From NCBI RefSeq assembly GCF_000374305.1, contig NZ_KB894093.1:744001-808000 (forward strand): a stretch of 64,000 nucleotides of DNA. The letters are read 5' to 3'. A program made the position numbers and the translations under genes. The DNA is from Actinomadura flavalba DSM 45200. Its GTDB lineage: Bacteria; Actinomycetota; Actinomycetes; Streptosporangiales; Streptosporangiaceae. The notes below the pieces were generated by a model that saw only the letters and a list, made by a program, of their open reading frames with translations, did not search any database and was not told where the DNA came from. Position 1 is the first letter of the stretch. Each line of letters begins with the position of its first letter. Positions 32,346 through 40,559 of this stretch are shown here, piece after piece.

Positions 32346-33662
32346 TCAGCGGCTTCCGCCGGGTGGGCCGTAGGGAGGGTGGCCGGGTTGGGGGGTTTGG
32401 GGGCCGCCGTAGGGGCCGGATGGGCCCGGGCCCTGGTGGCCTTGGTGGGGAGGTGGGGCCTGGTGGGCGGGGGGTGGGCCGCCGAAGGACGGGGGGCCGC
32501 TCGGGGGGCCGGGTGGGGGCTTCTTCTTGCCGCTGCGGATGACGAGGACGGCGCCGACGATGAGGACGATCAGCAGGCCGCCGCCCACCACTCCGATGAG
32601 AAGCATCTTGGTGCGGCCCTCGGCTTCCTCCGCTCCCTCCGCCCAGGTCGACTTCGGCTGCGGGGCCGTGCTCTGGGGCTGCTTCGGCTGGGCCGCGAGC
32701 CACTTGTCGTACCGGTCGAAGACCGGGTTCGGCGCCGACTTGGGCACCTGGGCCGTGAGCGCGGCGGCGGGGATGATGACGCCGTTGCCGGTCTGGTCGT
32801 CCCGACCGGGAGGACCGGCGTCCTTGGCGGTGTTGTAGAGCCGCTGGACGACCTCACGGGCGGGCATCTGCGGGTTCTTCGACCGCATCAGGGCGGCGGT
32901 CGCCGAGGTCAGGGCGGATGCGGGGCTCGTCCCGGCCTTGGCCGTGAGCACCCGTCCGTCATTGCTGATTCCGCCGACATAGATGCCCGGCGCGGCGACC
33001 GCGACGTACGGTTGGCGTTGCGAACTCGTCCACACCCGCTTCTCGTTGTCGATGGCGCCCACGGCCAGCACACCGGCGCAGTTGGCGGGACGCTCGGGCG
33101 TGTTCCCCACGTCACCGCTGTTGCCCGCCGCCGCTACGACGACGATGTTCTTGCTCAGAGCCTGGCTTATGGCCTGCTGCAAGTCTGGGGTGCAGGCACC
33201 GGGATAGCCCTGCGAGATGTTGATGACCTGGACGTTCTTCTGGATCGCGAACTGAATGGCCTCAGCGGTGTTACCTCGCGTCGAGACGATCGGCATCACT
33301 TTGGCCTCGGGTGCGACACCGTAGAAGTTGGTCGTCGTGCCCCGGCTGGCGATCAGGGAGGCCATCTGCGTTCCGTGCCCCGTCCCGTCGGCCGGGTCCT
33401 GCATCCCGTCGCCTGAGCCCCGGTCGATATTCGCCCCTGGAACCACGGCTGATCGCAGGTCGGGAAGTTGCGCGTTGACGCCCGTATCGATCACGGCGAC
33501 CGTGACGCCGCCGCCCTTGGAAACGGGCCAGACTTTCTGTTGCATCTCCCACGCCGCGAACCACCACTGCTCCTGGGCAGGCGGTGGTGCGGCATCGACC
33601 GGCTGGACACCGGCGGCGAACGTCAGGGCGGAGGCACCGCACGCCGCCAGCCATCGAGTCAT
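32346..33662 (-). CDS. mycP: mycosin, type VII secretion subtilisin-like protease
   Basis: 438 residues. Signal peptide 1-24 (ending VQPVDA). Subtilase triad Asp59 (VIDTG), His96 (GHGTQMA) and Ser246 (GTSPASA, where GTSFAAP is usual), with oxyanion Asn181 (AAAGNSG). Cys157 and Cys195 may pair. Near the C-terminus a membrane span (LLIGVVGGGLLIVLIVGAVLVI) is followed by a cytosolic Pro/Gly-rich tail of ~60 residues, longer than usual. Mycosins cap and stabilise the ESX membrane complex. ATG 33662 is preferred over GTG 33671. It lies at the end of the minus-strand secretion operon. Confidence 0.92.
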   Translation of the reverse strand: MTRWLAACGASALTFAAGVQPVDAAPPPAQEQWWFAAWEMQQKVWPVSKGGGVTVAVIDTGVNAQLPDLRSAVVPGANIDRGSGDGMQDPADGTGHGTQMASLIASRGTTTNFYGVAPEAKVMPIVSTRGNTAEAIQFAIQKNVQVINISQGYPGACTPDLQQAISQALSKNIVVVAAAGNSGDVGNTPERPANCAGVLAVGAIDNEKRVWTSSQRQPYVAVAAPGIYVGGISNDGRVLTAKAGTSPASALTSATAALMRSKNPQMPAREVVQRLYNTAKDAGPPGRDDQTGNGVIIPAAALTAQVPKSAPNPVFDRYDKWLAAQPKQPQSTAPQPKSTWAEGAEEAEGRTKMLLIGVVGGGLLIVLIVGAVLVIRSGKKKPPPGPPSGPPSFGGPPPAHQAPPPHQGHQGPGPSGPYGGPQTPQPGHPPYGPPGGSR

Positions 33663-33762
33663 AGGTCGCACAGCAGTACCCCACTCAGCAGAAATGGTGT
33701 GGGTGGCCGGACAAGCCCGCCACCCACACCTTCCGCGCTCGCGTACACAAAACGGGATCGGC

Positions 33763-35043
33763 TCAGCCGATCACCGGAGGAGCGGCGTCACCGTCGCTGC
33801 CACCCCACACGTCCTCATCTTCCATCAACCAGGTCGTGCGCTCGTTCTCTTCTTCGCCCTTGCCACCACCGCGGCCGCCGCCACCCATGGGGCTGCCGCC
33901 CATTCCACCCATACCGGCGGCACCGCGACCCGCGCCGCCGAGACCGGCACCCCGGCCCGCGCCGCTGCCCGGACCGCCCATGGGCATCCCGCCCAAGCCA
34001 GCGCCGCCACCGGGCAGGCCACCACCTGCACCGCCTCCGGGCAGACCGCCTCCGGGAAGGCCACCACCGCCGCCGGGCAAACCACCGCCACCACCGGGAA
34101 GACCACCGCCGCCGGGAGGCGTCCCGGCGAGGTCGGTGCCACCGCCGCCGTTGTAACCGGGGAGACCACCGCCGGGGAGACCGCCCCCGCCGCTACCGGG
34201 AAGACCACCACCACCGCCGCCGGGAAGGCCACCGGCGCCGCCACCGGGCAGGCCGCCGCCGCTTCCGGGCAGCCCGCCACCGAGGCCACCGCCGCCGGGC
34301 GGGCTACCGATCCCGGCGCCGCCGCCACCGGCGCCGGGCAGACCGCCACCGGCGCCGCCACCACCGGGAAGACCACCACCGCCACCGCCATCGAACTTCG
34401 GCGGGGTCGGCGTCGGGATGTCGACGTTACGGTCGACGTGGGGCAGGTCTGTTGTTACTGCTGCTGGGAGGGCTGCGTTGGCTTCTACGGCTCGGCCTGA
34501 GAGGCGGTCCATGAATTCGCGGGCGGCCTTGTCCTCTTCGTTTTCGAGGATGCCCATGACTTCGCCGAGCTTCTTGCCGCCTACGGCGATGGGGCCGCCC
34601 AGGCCGGGGACTACGGCGTTGCCCGCGAACATGGCGGTGAGGTCGCTGGTGCCGAAGCTGATGCCCTTGAAGAGGCCCGCCTTCGGGCGGTGGTCGACGT
34701 ACCACTTGAGCTGCTCGCCGAACGTGGACAGGGAGCGGCCGGTCTCGTGGGAGACGCGCTGCATGTCCTTGGCGGTGCGCTCCAGGCGGCCCATCTGCTT
34801 GACGGCCGCGTCGGCGTCCTCGCCCTTCCAGATCTGCTCGAGCTGGCGGGCCGAGGAGCGCAGGATGCCCGCGGTGGTGCCGAGCAGCGTCGCGGCGTCG
34901 TTGTAGGTCTTGCCGCCCTTGGTGACGAGGTCGGGCTGGGCGGAGTCCAGCGCCTGGTTCATCTCGTCCATGCCGCCGCGGAACGGGCTGGCGTCGATGC
35001 TGCCGGTGCGGATGTCGTAAGTCTGCGGTTTCTGTTCCGTCAT
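33763..35043 (-). CDS. PPE-like T7SS substrate with Gly/Pro-rich C-terminus
   Basis: 426 residues. The helical N-terminal ~200 residues contain a WXG-like turn, QIWKGEDADAAVKQM. Residues ~205-395 are almost only Gly, Leu and Pro in units such as GGGLPGGGG. The C-terminus ends with an acidic ERTTWLMEDEDVWG motif that I recall as common in actinobacterial PPE-like proteins and that may be a secretion or processing signal. No Pro-Pro-Glu is present, so PPE-like is by architecture only. ATG 35043. Confidence 0.78.
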   Translation of the reverse strand: MTEQKPQTYDIRTGSIDASPFRGGMDEMNQALDSAQPDLVTKGGKTYNDAATLLGTTAGILRSSARQLEQIWKGEDADAAVKQMGRLERTAKDMQRVSHETGRSLSTFGEQLKWYVDHRPKAGLFKGISFGTSDLTAMFAGNAVVPGLGGPIAVGGKKLGEVMGILENEEDKAAREFMDRLSGRAVEANAALPAAVTTDLPHVDRNVDIPTPTPPKFDGGGGGGLPGGGGAGGGLPGAGGGGAGIGSPPGGGGLGGGLPGSGGGLPGGGAGGLPGGGGGGLPGSGGGGLPGGGLPGYNGGGGTDLAGTPPGGGGLPGGGGGLPGGGGGLPGGGLPGGGAGGGLPGGGAGLGGMPMGGPGSGAGRGAGLGGAGRGAAGMGGMGGSPMGGGGRGGGKGEEENERTTWLMEDEDVWGGSDGDAAPPVIG

Positions 35044-35071
35044 CACTGATCTCGCTTCTGGGAGCCGACGC

Positions 35072-35467
35072 TCAGAACGCCTGCGTGTTCCGCGTGGTGG
35101 GGCGTGCGGAGGTCGCGTTGGTGTTCACGCTGTTCGCCGTCGCGGTGTTCTGCTCTTCCTTCTTGTCGTGCTCGCCCACGGCACGCTTGAGCGAGTTGAT
35201 GACCTGCTCGTAGCTGGTCACCAGGGCGGTGTACTGGGAGTTGATCGTGCTGTAGGCGCGGGCGGTGTTGGCGCCCAGGTGCATCCCGGTCGCGAACATC
35301 CCCGAACCGGCGCCGAGCTGGGCGCTGGTGACGTTGCCGTTGCTCTGGACCTCGGCCGCCGAACCCGGGCCGCTGCGCAGGTCCTCCAGGTTCGCCTGAA
35401 GCTTCTTCAGGATGGCCCGTGCCTCGTCCCGGTCGATCTCGCTCTTGCCGCTGGGTCCGCCACCCAT
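35072..35467 (-). CDS. small helical T7SS-associated protein
   Basis: 131 residues, hydrophilic and helical. Two helical segments (DEARAILKKLQANLEDLRSG and INSQYTALVTSYEQVINSLK) flank a Gly/Ala-rich middle, and an Asn/Thr-rich C-terminal tail ends in NTQAF. WXG is absent. Placed between WXG100 and PPE-like genes on the same strand, 28 bp from the latter, so probably a co-secreted partner. Confidence 0.75.
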   Translation of the reverse strand: MGGGPSGKSEIDRDEARAILKKLQANLEDLRSGPGSAAEVQSNGNVTSAQLGAGSGMFATGMHLGANTARAYSTINSQYTALVTSYEQVINSLKRAVGEHDKKEEQNTATANSVNTNATSARPTTRNTQAF

Positions 35468-35634
35468 GTGAACCTCCCGTGGGGGCGCGCTGTCCCCGGT
35501 TCCTTCACTGTCTCACTTCGATGATCGATGCCGGGCCGGAGTCGGTCGCACACCCCTCCCGGTGCCGGCCGCCGGAAGGCCGGTCCCCGCTGCGCGCGGG
35601 AGACCGGCCGTGGCGGGCGGCGAGCCGCTCGGTG

Positions 35635-35925
35635 TCAGCCGCTGATGAGGTTGACGTTGTTCTTGACGGTCGTCTGGCCCGTCTCGCTGGAGGAGTTGAT
35701 GACGGCGCCGAGCTGCTGCATGACGCGGCCGATCTCGGCGGCGGACCGCTCCCACTGACGCTTGGCGTCGAAGTAGGCGTTCTTGGCCTCGTCCTCCCAC
35801 TGGCCGAGCTTGGACTCGACCGTCTTCTCCAGGTCGTCCAGCTCGGACTGCATCTGGTTGTACTTCGCCTGGAAGGTCGCGAATGCCTGCTGCATCGCGC
35901 CGAAGTCCATGGAGCTGAAGCTCAT
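35635..35925 (-). CDS. WXG100 protein (CFP-10-like)
   Basis: 96 residues forming two helices joined by KLGQWEDEAKNAYF, a W-E-D variant of WXG followed by the Y-x-x-x-D/E-like secretion signal region. Starts MSFSSMDFGAMQQAF. It is adjacent to a WVG-type partner at 35963, suggesting an EsxA/EsxB-like heterodimer. Confidence 0.9.
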   Translation of the reverse strand: MSFSSMDFGAMQQAFATFQAKYNQMQSELDDLEKTVESKLGQWEDEAKNAYFDAKRQWERSAAEIGRVMQQLGAVINSSSETGQTTVKNNVNLISG

Positions 35926-35962
35926 TGTTCCTCCGTCTCGTCCCGGGGGGCTTGGGGGCCGG

Positions 35963-36277
35963 TCAGCCGTTGAGCAGGCCGGCGATGCGGTTGACGCTCT
36001 CCGTCTGCTGCTGCTCGCTGGCCTCGTAGTTGATCTTGGTCTGGACGAGCTTCTCGTGGAGCTGGTTGAGGACCTCGAGGACCTTGCCCAGCTCGCCGTT
36101 GAACTCGTTGTAGACCTTGGTGAAGGCACTGCCGGCCTCACCGACCCAGCGGCCGGAGAGCTGGGCCTGCTCCTGACCCAGGTCGCCCTGGATCTTGCGC
36201 AGGTCCTGCGCGGCGGACTCGACCCGTCCAGCCGCCTGAGCCATTTCCGCTCTGTCGACCGAAGACCTCTGACCCAT
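35963..36277 (-). CDS. WXG100 protein (ESAT-6-like)
   Basis: 104 residues with the motif SGRWVGEAGSAF, a true W-x-G turn, between two helices. Starts MGQRSSVDRAEMAQAAGRV. Likely dimerises with the neighbouring WED-type protein and is exported by the EccB/C/D system encoded upstream. Confidence 0.92.
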   Translation of the reverse strand: MGQRSSVDRAEMAQAAGRVESAAQDLRKIQGDLGQEQAQLSGRWVGEAGSAFTKVYNEFNGELGKVLEVLNQLHEKLVQTKINYEASEQQQTESVNRIAGLLNG

Positions 36278-36497
36278 TGGTCATCCTTCCCAGTTGCCCT
36301 CTGTGTTCACTTGCGGCGCGGCGTATTCGCCGCTGCGCCCCCACAGGCCGGTGTCAACCTCGGGGAGCCCGGCCTGGCACGGTACGAGTGACCGTGGAAC
36401 CAGCACCAATCGTCACACACGTGATCAGATGCCGCCAGCCGCCGGAAAGTTCGCCGACGCGGGCATCTTTTCGATCACGGTGCGGACACGTCATCCG

Positions 36498-36788
36498 TCA
36501 GGTCCACTGCTCGGTATTCGCGCGCTCCGCCGTGGAGTAGTTGTCGCGCGCCGTCGCGATGGACCCGGAGAATCCCTTGACGCACTTCGCCTGGTCGCGG
36601 GCGGCCTTCTGCCATTTGCCCTGGGCTTCGAAGTAGGCGTCGCGGGCGTCGTCCTCCCACCGGGACAGGCCGCTTTGCAGGTCCGCCTCGAGCGTCCGCA
36701 GGACCTCGACCATCTCGCGATGCTTGCTCGCGAACATCTGCTCGGCCTGCTGCATCGCCTGGTAGTCGGTACTGAACGCCTGACTCAC
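36498..36788 (-). CDS. third WXG100 protein
   Basis: 96 residues, with GLSRWEDDARDAYF at the turn, clearly paralogous to the protein at 35635-35925. A single Cys sits near DQAKCVKGF. It is closest to eccB. The 220 bp before the next WXG gene is spacer where a second promoter could lie; none is clear. Confidence 0.9.
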   Translation of the reverse strand: MSQAFSTDYQAMQQAEQMFASKHREMVEVLRTLEADLQSGLSRWEDDARDAYFEAQGKWQKAARDQAKCVKGFSGSIATARDNYSTAERANTEQWT

Positions 36789-36872
36789 TACAATCCCTCC
36801 GTCATGGCGAATCCGGGACGAGACCGTACCATCGGGGCAGGAACCCGCCGTAGCGACTTGACCATTCTTTGA

Positions 36873-38318
36873 TCAACCACCGTTCACGCCCGTCATGGGG
36901 AGCCGGGCCCGTTCGGGGTCGAGCACCGGACCCTGCGGTATGAGGTTCAGCAGGTTGGCGGGCATCGGCACCGAGTCGTTGCGCTCGGCCGAGATCGCGT
37001 AGCCGAGCGACTGGGCCGTCTCGGCGGACTTGAGCGGGTAGCGGCGGCCGTTGTCGGCGACGAACGTGTAGCTGTTGATCGCCGCGACCGAGCCGCCCGC
37101 GGGCAGGACGCCCGCGAGCACCGCGCCGCCGGGCGGCAGCACGATGTCGATGCCGTTCGAGCCGGGGGTCTGGGCGGGGGGCGGCAGGTCCTTGCCGCCG
37201 CCGACGGTGAGCCGGGCCTGCGCGCCGGCCTGGCCCGCCTCGGGGTGGACGACGCACAGCGGCTCGCGGGCGTCGAACCGCTGGGCCTTGATCTGGTCCT
37301 GCGGGAGCCGGTCGTTGACGAGCTTCTGCCGCGAGGGGTTGCCGGTGACGACCGACGCCTCCAGCGGCGCGTCCCGCTTGAGCCGGTAGTCGCCGGCCGA
37401 CTGGATCAGCGCCGCCTGCACGGCCGAGACGGGCGCGACGCCGTCCTGGAGGAGGACGTAGCGCTGGTCGCCGCCGCCGGTGCCGCTCTTGACGAGGTAG
37501 ACCTGGCCGACCGTGCCGCGCAGCCCGGACGCGCCGGTCATCGGGCGCCCGCGCCCCGGGATGGCGGGCGGGGCGAAGTCGGGCCCGGCGGGCAGCGCGT
37601 TGATGAACGCCGGGGAGACCTGCGCGGGTGCGGACGCCTGGAGCACGGTCATGCCCGCGTCGGACATCCGCATCCGCTGGTTGTTCCAGATGAGCCAGTC
37701 GCCGCCGCTGCCTGCGTTGACGACGACGCCGGTGGCGGCGTCGAGCGGGCGCCCGCCGACGTCGCGGCCGCCGACGAGCGCCACGGCGGGCTTGCCGACG
37801 CCGCCGGACTCGACCTGCCGCACGCACACCGACCAGGGCCCGCCGACGAGCCGCTTGCGGTCGGGGACGGTGTCGGGGGCGCCGGGGATGCCGATGAGGC
37901 CGCCGCGCGGGAACTTCGCCAGCGACTTGGCCGACACCGACTTCTGCTTGACCTCGCCGCCGCCCGAGCCGCTGTAGGCGCCCGCGGCGAGCTTGGCCGA
38001 CGCGTAGTTGGCGACGGGGCACAGGGCCTTGCCGTCCTTGGCGGTCTTAGAGGCGCACCAGACGTAGCGGGTGCCGGTCTCCTTCTCGATGAGGAGCATC
38101 CCGCCGTCGGTGAGGCCGCGGGTGCCGCCGCCCATGATGAGCCCGACGATGCCGAACACGGCGGCGACGAGCACGCCGATCATGATTCCGGCGAAAGTGC
38201 CGACGTTGAGGCGGCGCAACGGCTGTTCGGGGTAGTCGGGCTCGCCGAGGATGAGCGCCTGGGACGCCCGGTGCGTCATCAGCCGGTGGGCCTGGAGGAG
38301 GTCCCGTTTCGTCTGCAT
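36873..38318 (-). CDS. eccB: type VII secretion membrane protein EccB
   Basis: 481 residues. The cytosolic N-terminal motif TKRDLLQAHRLMTHRASQAL and one membrane span at ~40-64 (GTFAGIMIGVLVAAVFGIVG) precede a large extracytoplasmic domain of R1-type repeats with several cysteines (WCASK, LCPVANY, SVCVRQV, LCVVHPE), as in EccB. EccB forms the periplasm-side part of the ESX complex. It lies 16 bp after eccD on the same strand. Confidence 0.93.
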   Translation of the reverse strand: MQTKRDLLQAHRLMTHRASQALILGEPDYPEQPLRRLNVGTFAGIMIGVLVAAVFGIVGLIMGGGTRGLTDGGMLLIEKETGTRYVWCASKTAKDGKALCPVANYASAKLAAGAYSGSGGGEVKQKSVSAKSLAKFPRGGLIGIPGAPDTVPDRKRLVGGPWSVCVRQVESGGVGKPAVALVGGRDVGGRPLDAATGVVVNAGSGGDWLIWNNQRMRMSDAGMTVLQASAPAQVSPAFINALPAGPDFAPPAIPGRGRPMTGASGLRGTVGQVYLVKSGTGGGDQRYVLLQDGVAPVSAVQAALIQSAGDYRLKRDAPLEASVVTGNPSRQKLVNDRLPQDQIKAQRFDAREPLCVVHPEAGQAGAQARLTVGGGKDLPPPAQTPGSNGIDIVLPPGGAVLAGVLPAGGSVAAINSYTFVADNGRRYPLKSAETAQSLGYAISAERNDSVPMPANLLNLIPQGPVLDPERARLPMTGVNGG

Positions 38319-38334
38319 CGCGGTTCCCTGCCGA

Positions 38335-39732
38335 TCAGCCGACGACGGTGCGGACGTAGTCGAACAGGCCGAGCACGCCGAGCGCGAGCGGGATCAGCGC
38401 GACGACGAGGATCATCTCGGCGAGGTCGCCCGCGCGTCCCCAGAACGGGGTGAGCCGGTTGCGGGGCAGCCACATGCCGACGCCGACGGCGACGCCCGAG
38501 ACGACGAGCGTCGGCAGCAGCGCGACGAGCAGCGCGACGGCCTGGGAGTCGGTGCCCCACACGGTGCTGACGGCGAGCAGCGCCAGGCCGATGACGCCGG
38601 GGACCAGCAGCCACAGCTTCTGCGCGCGGCCCCGGAACAGCCGGGCGCGCAGCAGCAGCACGGCGGCGAGGACGAGCGTCATCGTGGGGCTGACCCAGCC
38701 GCCGTCGAACGCGAGCGGGACGAACGCGCCGATGGCGATGAGGCCGATGGCCGAGACGCCGCCGGTGACGAAGCGGTCGGCGGCGCCGGTGCGGTCGAGG
38801 ACGACGCGGCCGTCCACCATGAGCGTGTCGCGGCGGAGGTCTTCGGCGCTGTTGGGCACCGGCGGCAGCGTCACGCGGGCCATCTTGAACGCGACGCCGG
38901 GCAGCAGCGGGGTGAGCGCGAGCGCGATGGCGACGGTGATGGCGGCGACGCCGGCGGCGTCGGTGTCGAAGACGAGCGGCAGGGCGCTGTTGACGGTGCC
39001 GAGGAGCGCGGCGACGGCGATGCCGTAGAAGACGGGGAGACCCTGCGCGATGCCGAACCCGGCGACGGTGGCGACGAGGACGACGGCGCCGAACCCGGCG
39101 ACGAGGTGCAGCGCGCCGACATCGCCGAGGGGGTCGTCGCCGAGGGGCGCGAGCAGCCCGGCGAGGAAGGCGTACGGGACGGCGGCGTACCCGAGCCCCG
39201 CCCCCGCCCCGGCGTCGCCGAGGGCGCGCGACAGCGCGACGCCGCCCGCGAGCAGCAGGACCGAGAGGGCGCCGGCGGCGATGGCGGGGACGATCCAGCC
39301 CGGCCCGGAGAGCAGCAGGATGAGCGCGCCGATCAGCAGCCCGGCGACGCCCCAGCCGAGCGCGAAGCGGCGGGTGGAGTCCTGCCGCCAGCGGTCGGCG
39401 CGGTCGTTGACGGCGGTGGCGACGACGTCGGGGACGTCGTCGAAGGCCAGGTCGGGGAGTTGCGCCATGCGGGGGCGCAGGTAGACGAGGTCACCGTCGC
39501 GCAGCCCGGCCTGGGCCGGGGAGGAGGCCGGGTCGAACGGGGCCTCGTCGAGCTTCTGGAGCACCCAGCCGCCGTGGGCGAGGCCGCTGTCGGCGAGGTT
39601 CTGCCCCGCGTAGTGCAGCATCGTGGGGTAGAGGTCGGCGAAGGTCGCGTCGGCGGGCAGCGCGATGTCGACACGGCGTTTCGGTCCGACGAGCGTGATC
39701 CGACACAGGTCGGCTCCAGGTGGCGCGCTCAC
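38335..39732 (-). CDS. eccD: type VII secretion membrane channel protein EccD
   Basis: 465 residues. The N-terminal ~85 residues form a ubiquitin/YukD-like domain (RITLVGPKRRVDIALPADATFADLYPTML as two parts, ending YLRPRMAQLP). About eleven hydrophobic helices follow (for example WGVAGLLIGALILLLSG, AIGLIAIGAFVPLAFDG, AEMILVVALIPLALGVLGL). EccD dimers form the membrane vestibule of ESX systems. GTG start. First gene of the minus-strand core operon eccD-eccB-WXG100s-PPE-like-mycP. Confidence 0.92.
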   Translation of the reverse strand: MSAPPGADLCRITLVGPKRRVDIALPADATFADLYPTMLHYAGQNLADSGLAHGGWVLQKLDEAPFDPASSPAQAGLRDGDLVYLRPRMAQLPDLAFDDVPDVVATAVNDRADRWRQDSTRRFALGWGVAGLLIGALILLLSGPGWIVPAIAAGALSVLLLAGGVALSRALGDAGAGAGLGYAAVPYAFLAGLLAPLGDDPLGDVGALHLVAGFGAVVLVATVAGFGIAQGLPVFYGIAVAALLGTVNSALPLVFDTDAAGVAAITVAIALALTPLLPGVAFKMARVTLPPVPNSAEDLRRDTLMVDGRVVLDRTGAADRFVTGGVSAIGLIAIGAFVPLAFDGGWVSPTMTLVLAAVLLLRARLFRGRAQKLWLLVPGVIGLALLAVSTVWGTDSQAVALLVALLPTLVVSGVAVGVGMWLPRNRLTPFWGRAGDLAEMILVVALIPLALGVLGLFDYVRTVVG

Positions 39733-39873
39733 GGCTTCCTCGCAAGTGGGTCAGATTCGGGAGCAGGAGGACAGACCGCATGGTGCCACGTTCGTGCACC
39801 GCGAGCGATCCGGAACCCATCGTGCCGCCCCCCGCCGACACCCGCGCAACCGAATCTCATTCTGTGGATAACC

Positions 39874-40299
39874 TCAGCGACGCTGACCGATCTTGTTGAC
39901 GGTGTCGGTGAGCGCCTGGCTGATCATCTGCATCTGCCGCAGGCTCTCGTTCTGGATCTCCTCGACGCGCTTGCCGAGGGCCTCGGTGTCGACGGCCTCG
40001 TCCGCCGCGGCGCCGGCGGCCTTGCCGCGCAGTTCGTCCAGCGCGGCGTTGGCGGCCTGGACGAGCGCCTCGCCCAGTTCGTGCGAGGCCATCCGCAGGG
40101 CGCGCGGGTCGAGGTCGACGGACGTGAGCCTGCCGCCGGTGACGGCGGTGACCCTGACCCGTCCGTCGGCGGCCTCGCCGACGCCCTCGACGACCGGCGC
40201 GTCCGCGCCCGGCGCCTGCCGCCCCGACCGCATCGCCTCCAGCGTCCGGCGCGCGTCGGTGAGCATCCGGTCCAGATCGTTCCCCGACAGATCGGCCAT
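39874..40299 (-). CDS. YbaB/EbfC-family protein (EspL-like)
   Basis: 141 residues. The YbaB core runs GRVRVTAVTGGRLTSVDLDPRAL-like (strands) between two long helices that form the dimer arms. ATG 40299 has GAGGGGG upstream. YbaB/EbfC proteins bind DNA loosely; the ESX-1 component EspL carries the same domain. Divergent from eccC, so it may regulate the core or chaperone substrates. Confidence 0.82.
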   Translation of the reverse strand: MADLSGNDLDRMLTDARRTLEAMRSGRQAPGADAPVVEGVGEAADGRVRVTAVTGGRLTSVDLDPRALRMASHELGEALVQAANAALDELRGKAAGAAADEAVDTEALGKRVEEIQNESLRQMQMISQALTDTVNKIGQRR

Positions 40300-40559
40300 G
40301 CCCGAGCCCCCTCGTTCACTGATGGTCTGCTTCGGGAGCATAACGTCCTGAAATCAGGGGTTCCGCAGCCCGACGTCCGTCGTCAACGCGCTACATCCTC
40401 CTCGTCCCGGATTCACACGTCATGGGAGTTGCATCGGTAATGTCTCCTGTCGGTGAGCGTCAGGGCCGGTGACGGTTTGGTAAAGCCGGGGGCCGTGCGT
40501 GACGCTGGGGCCGCCTGTGGACGGCTTCTGCCTGATCCCCCCAGTAGGAGGAAGCGAGC

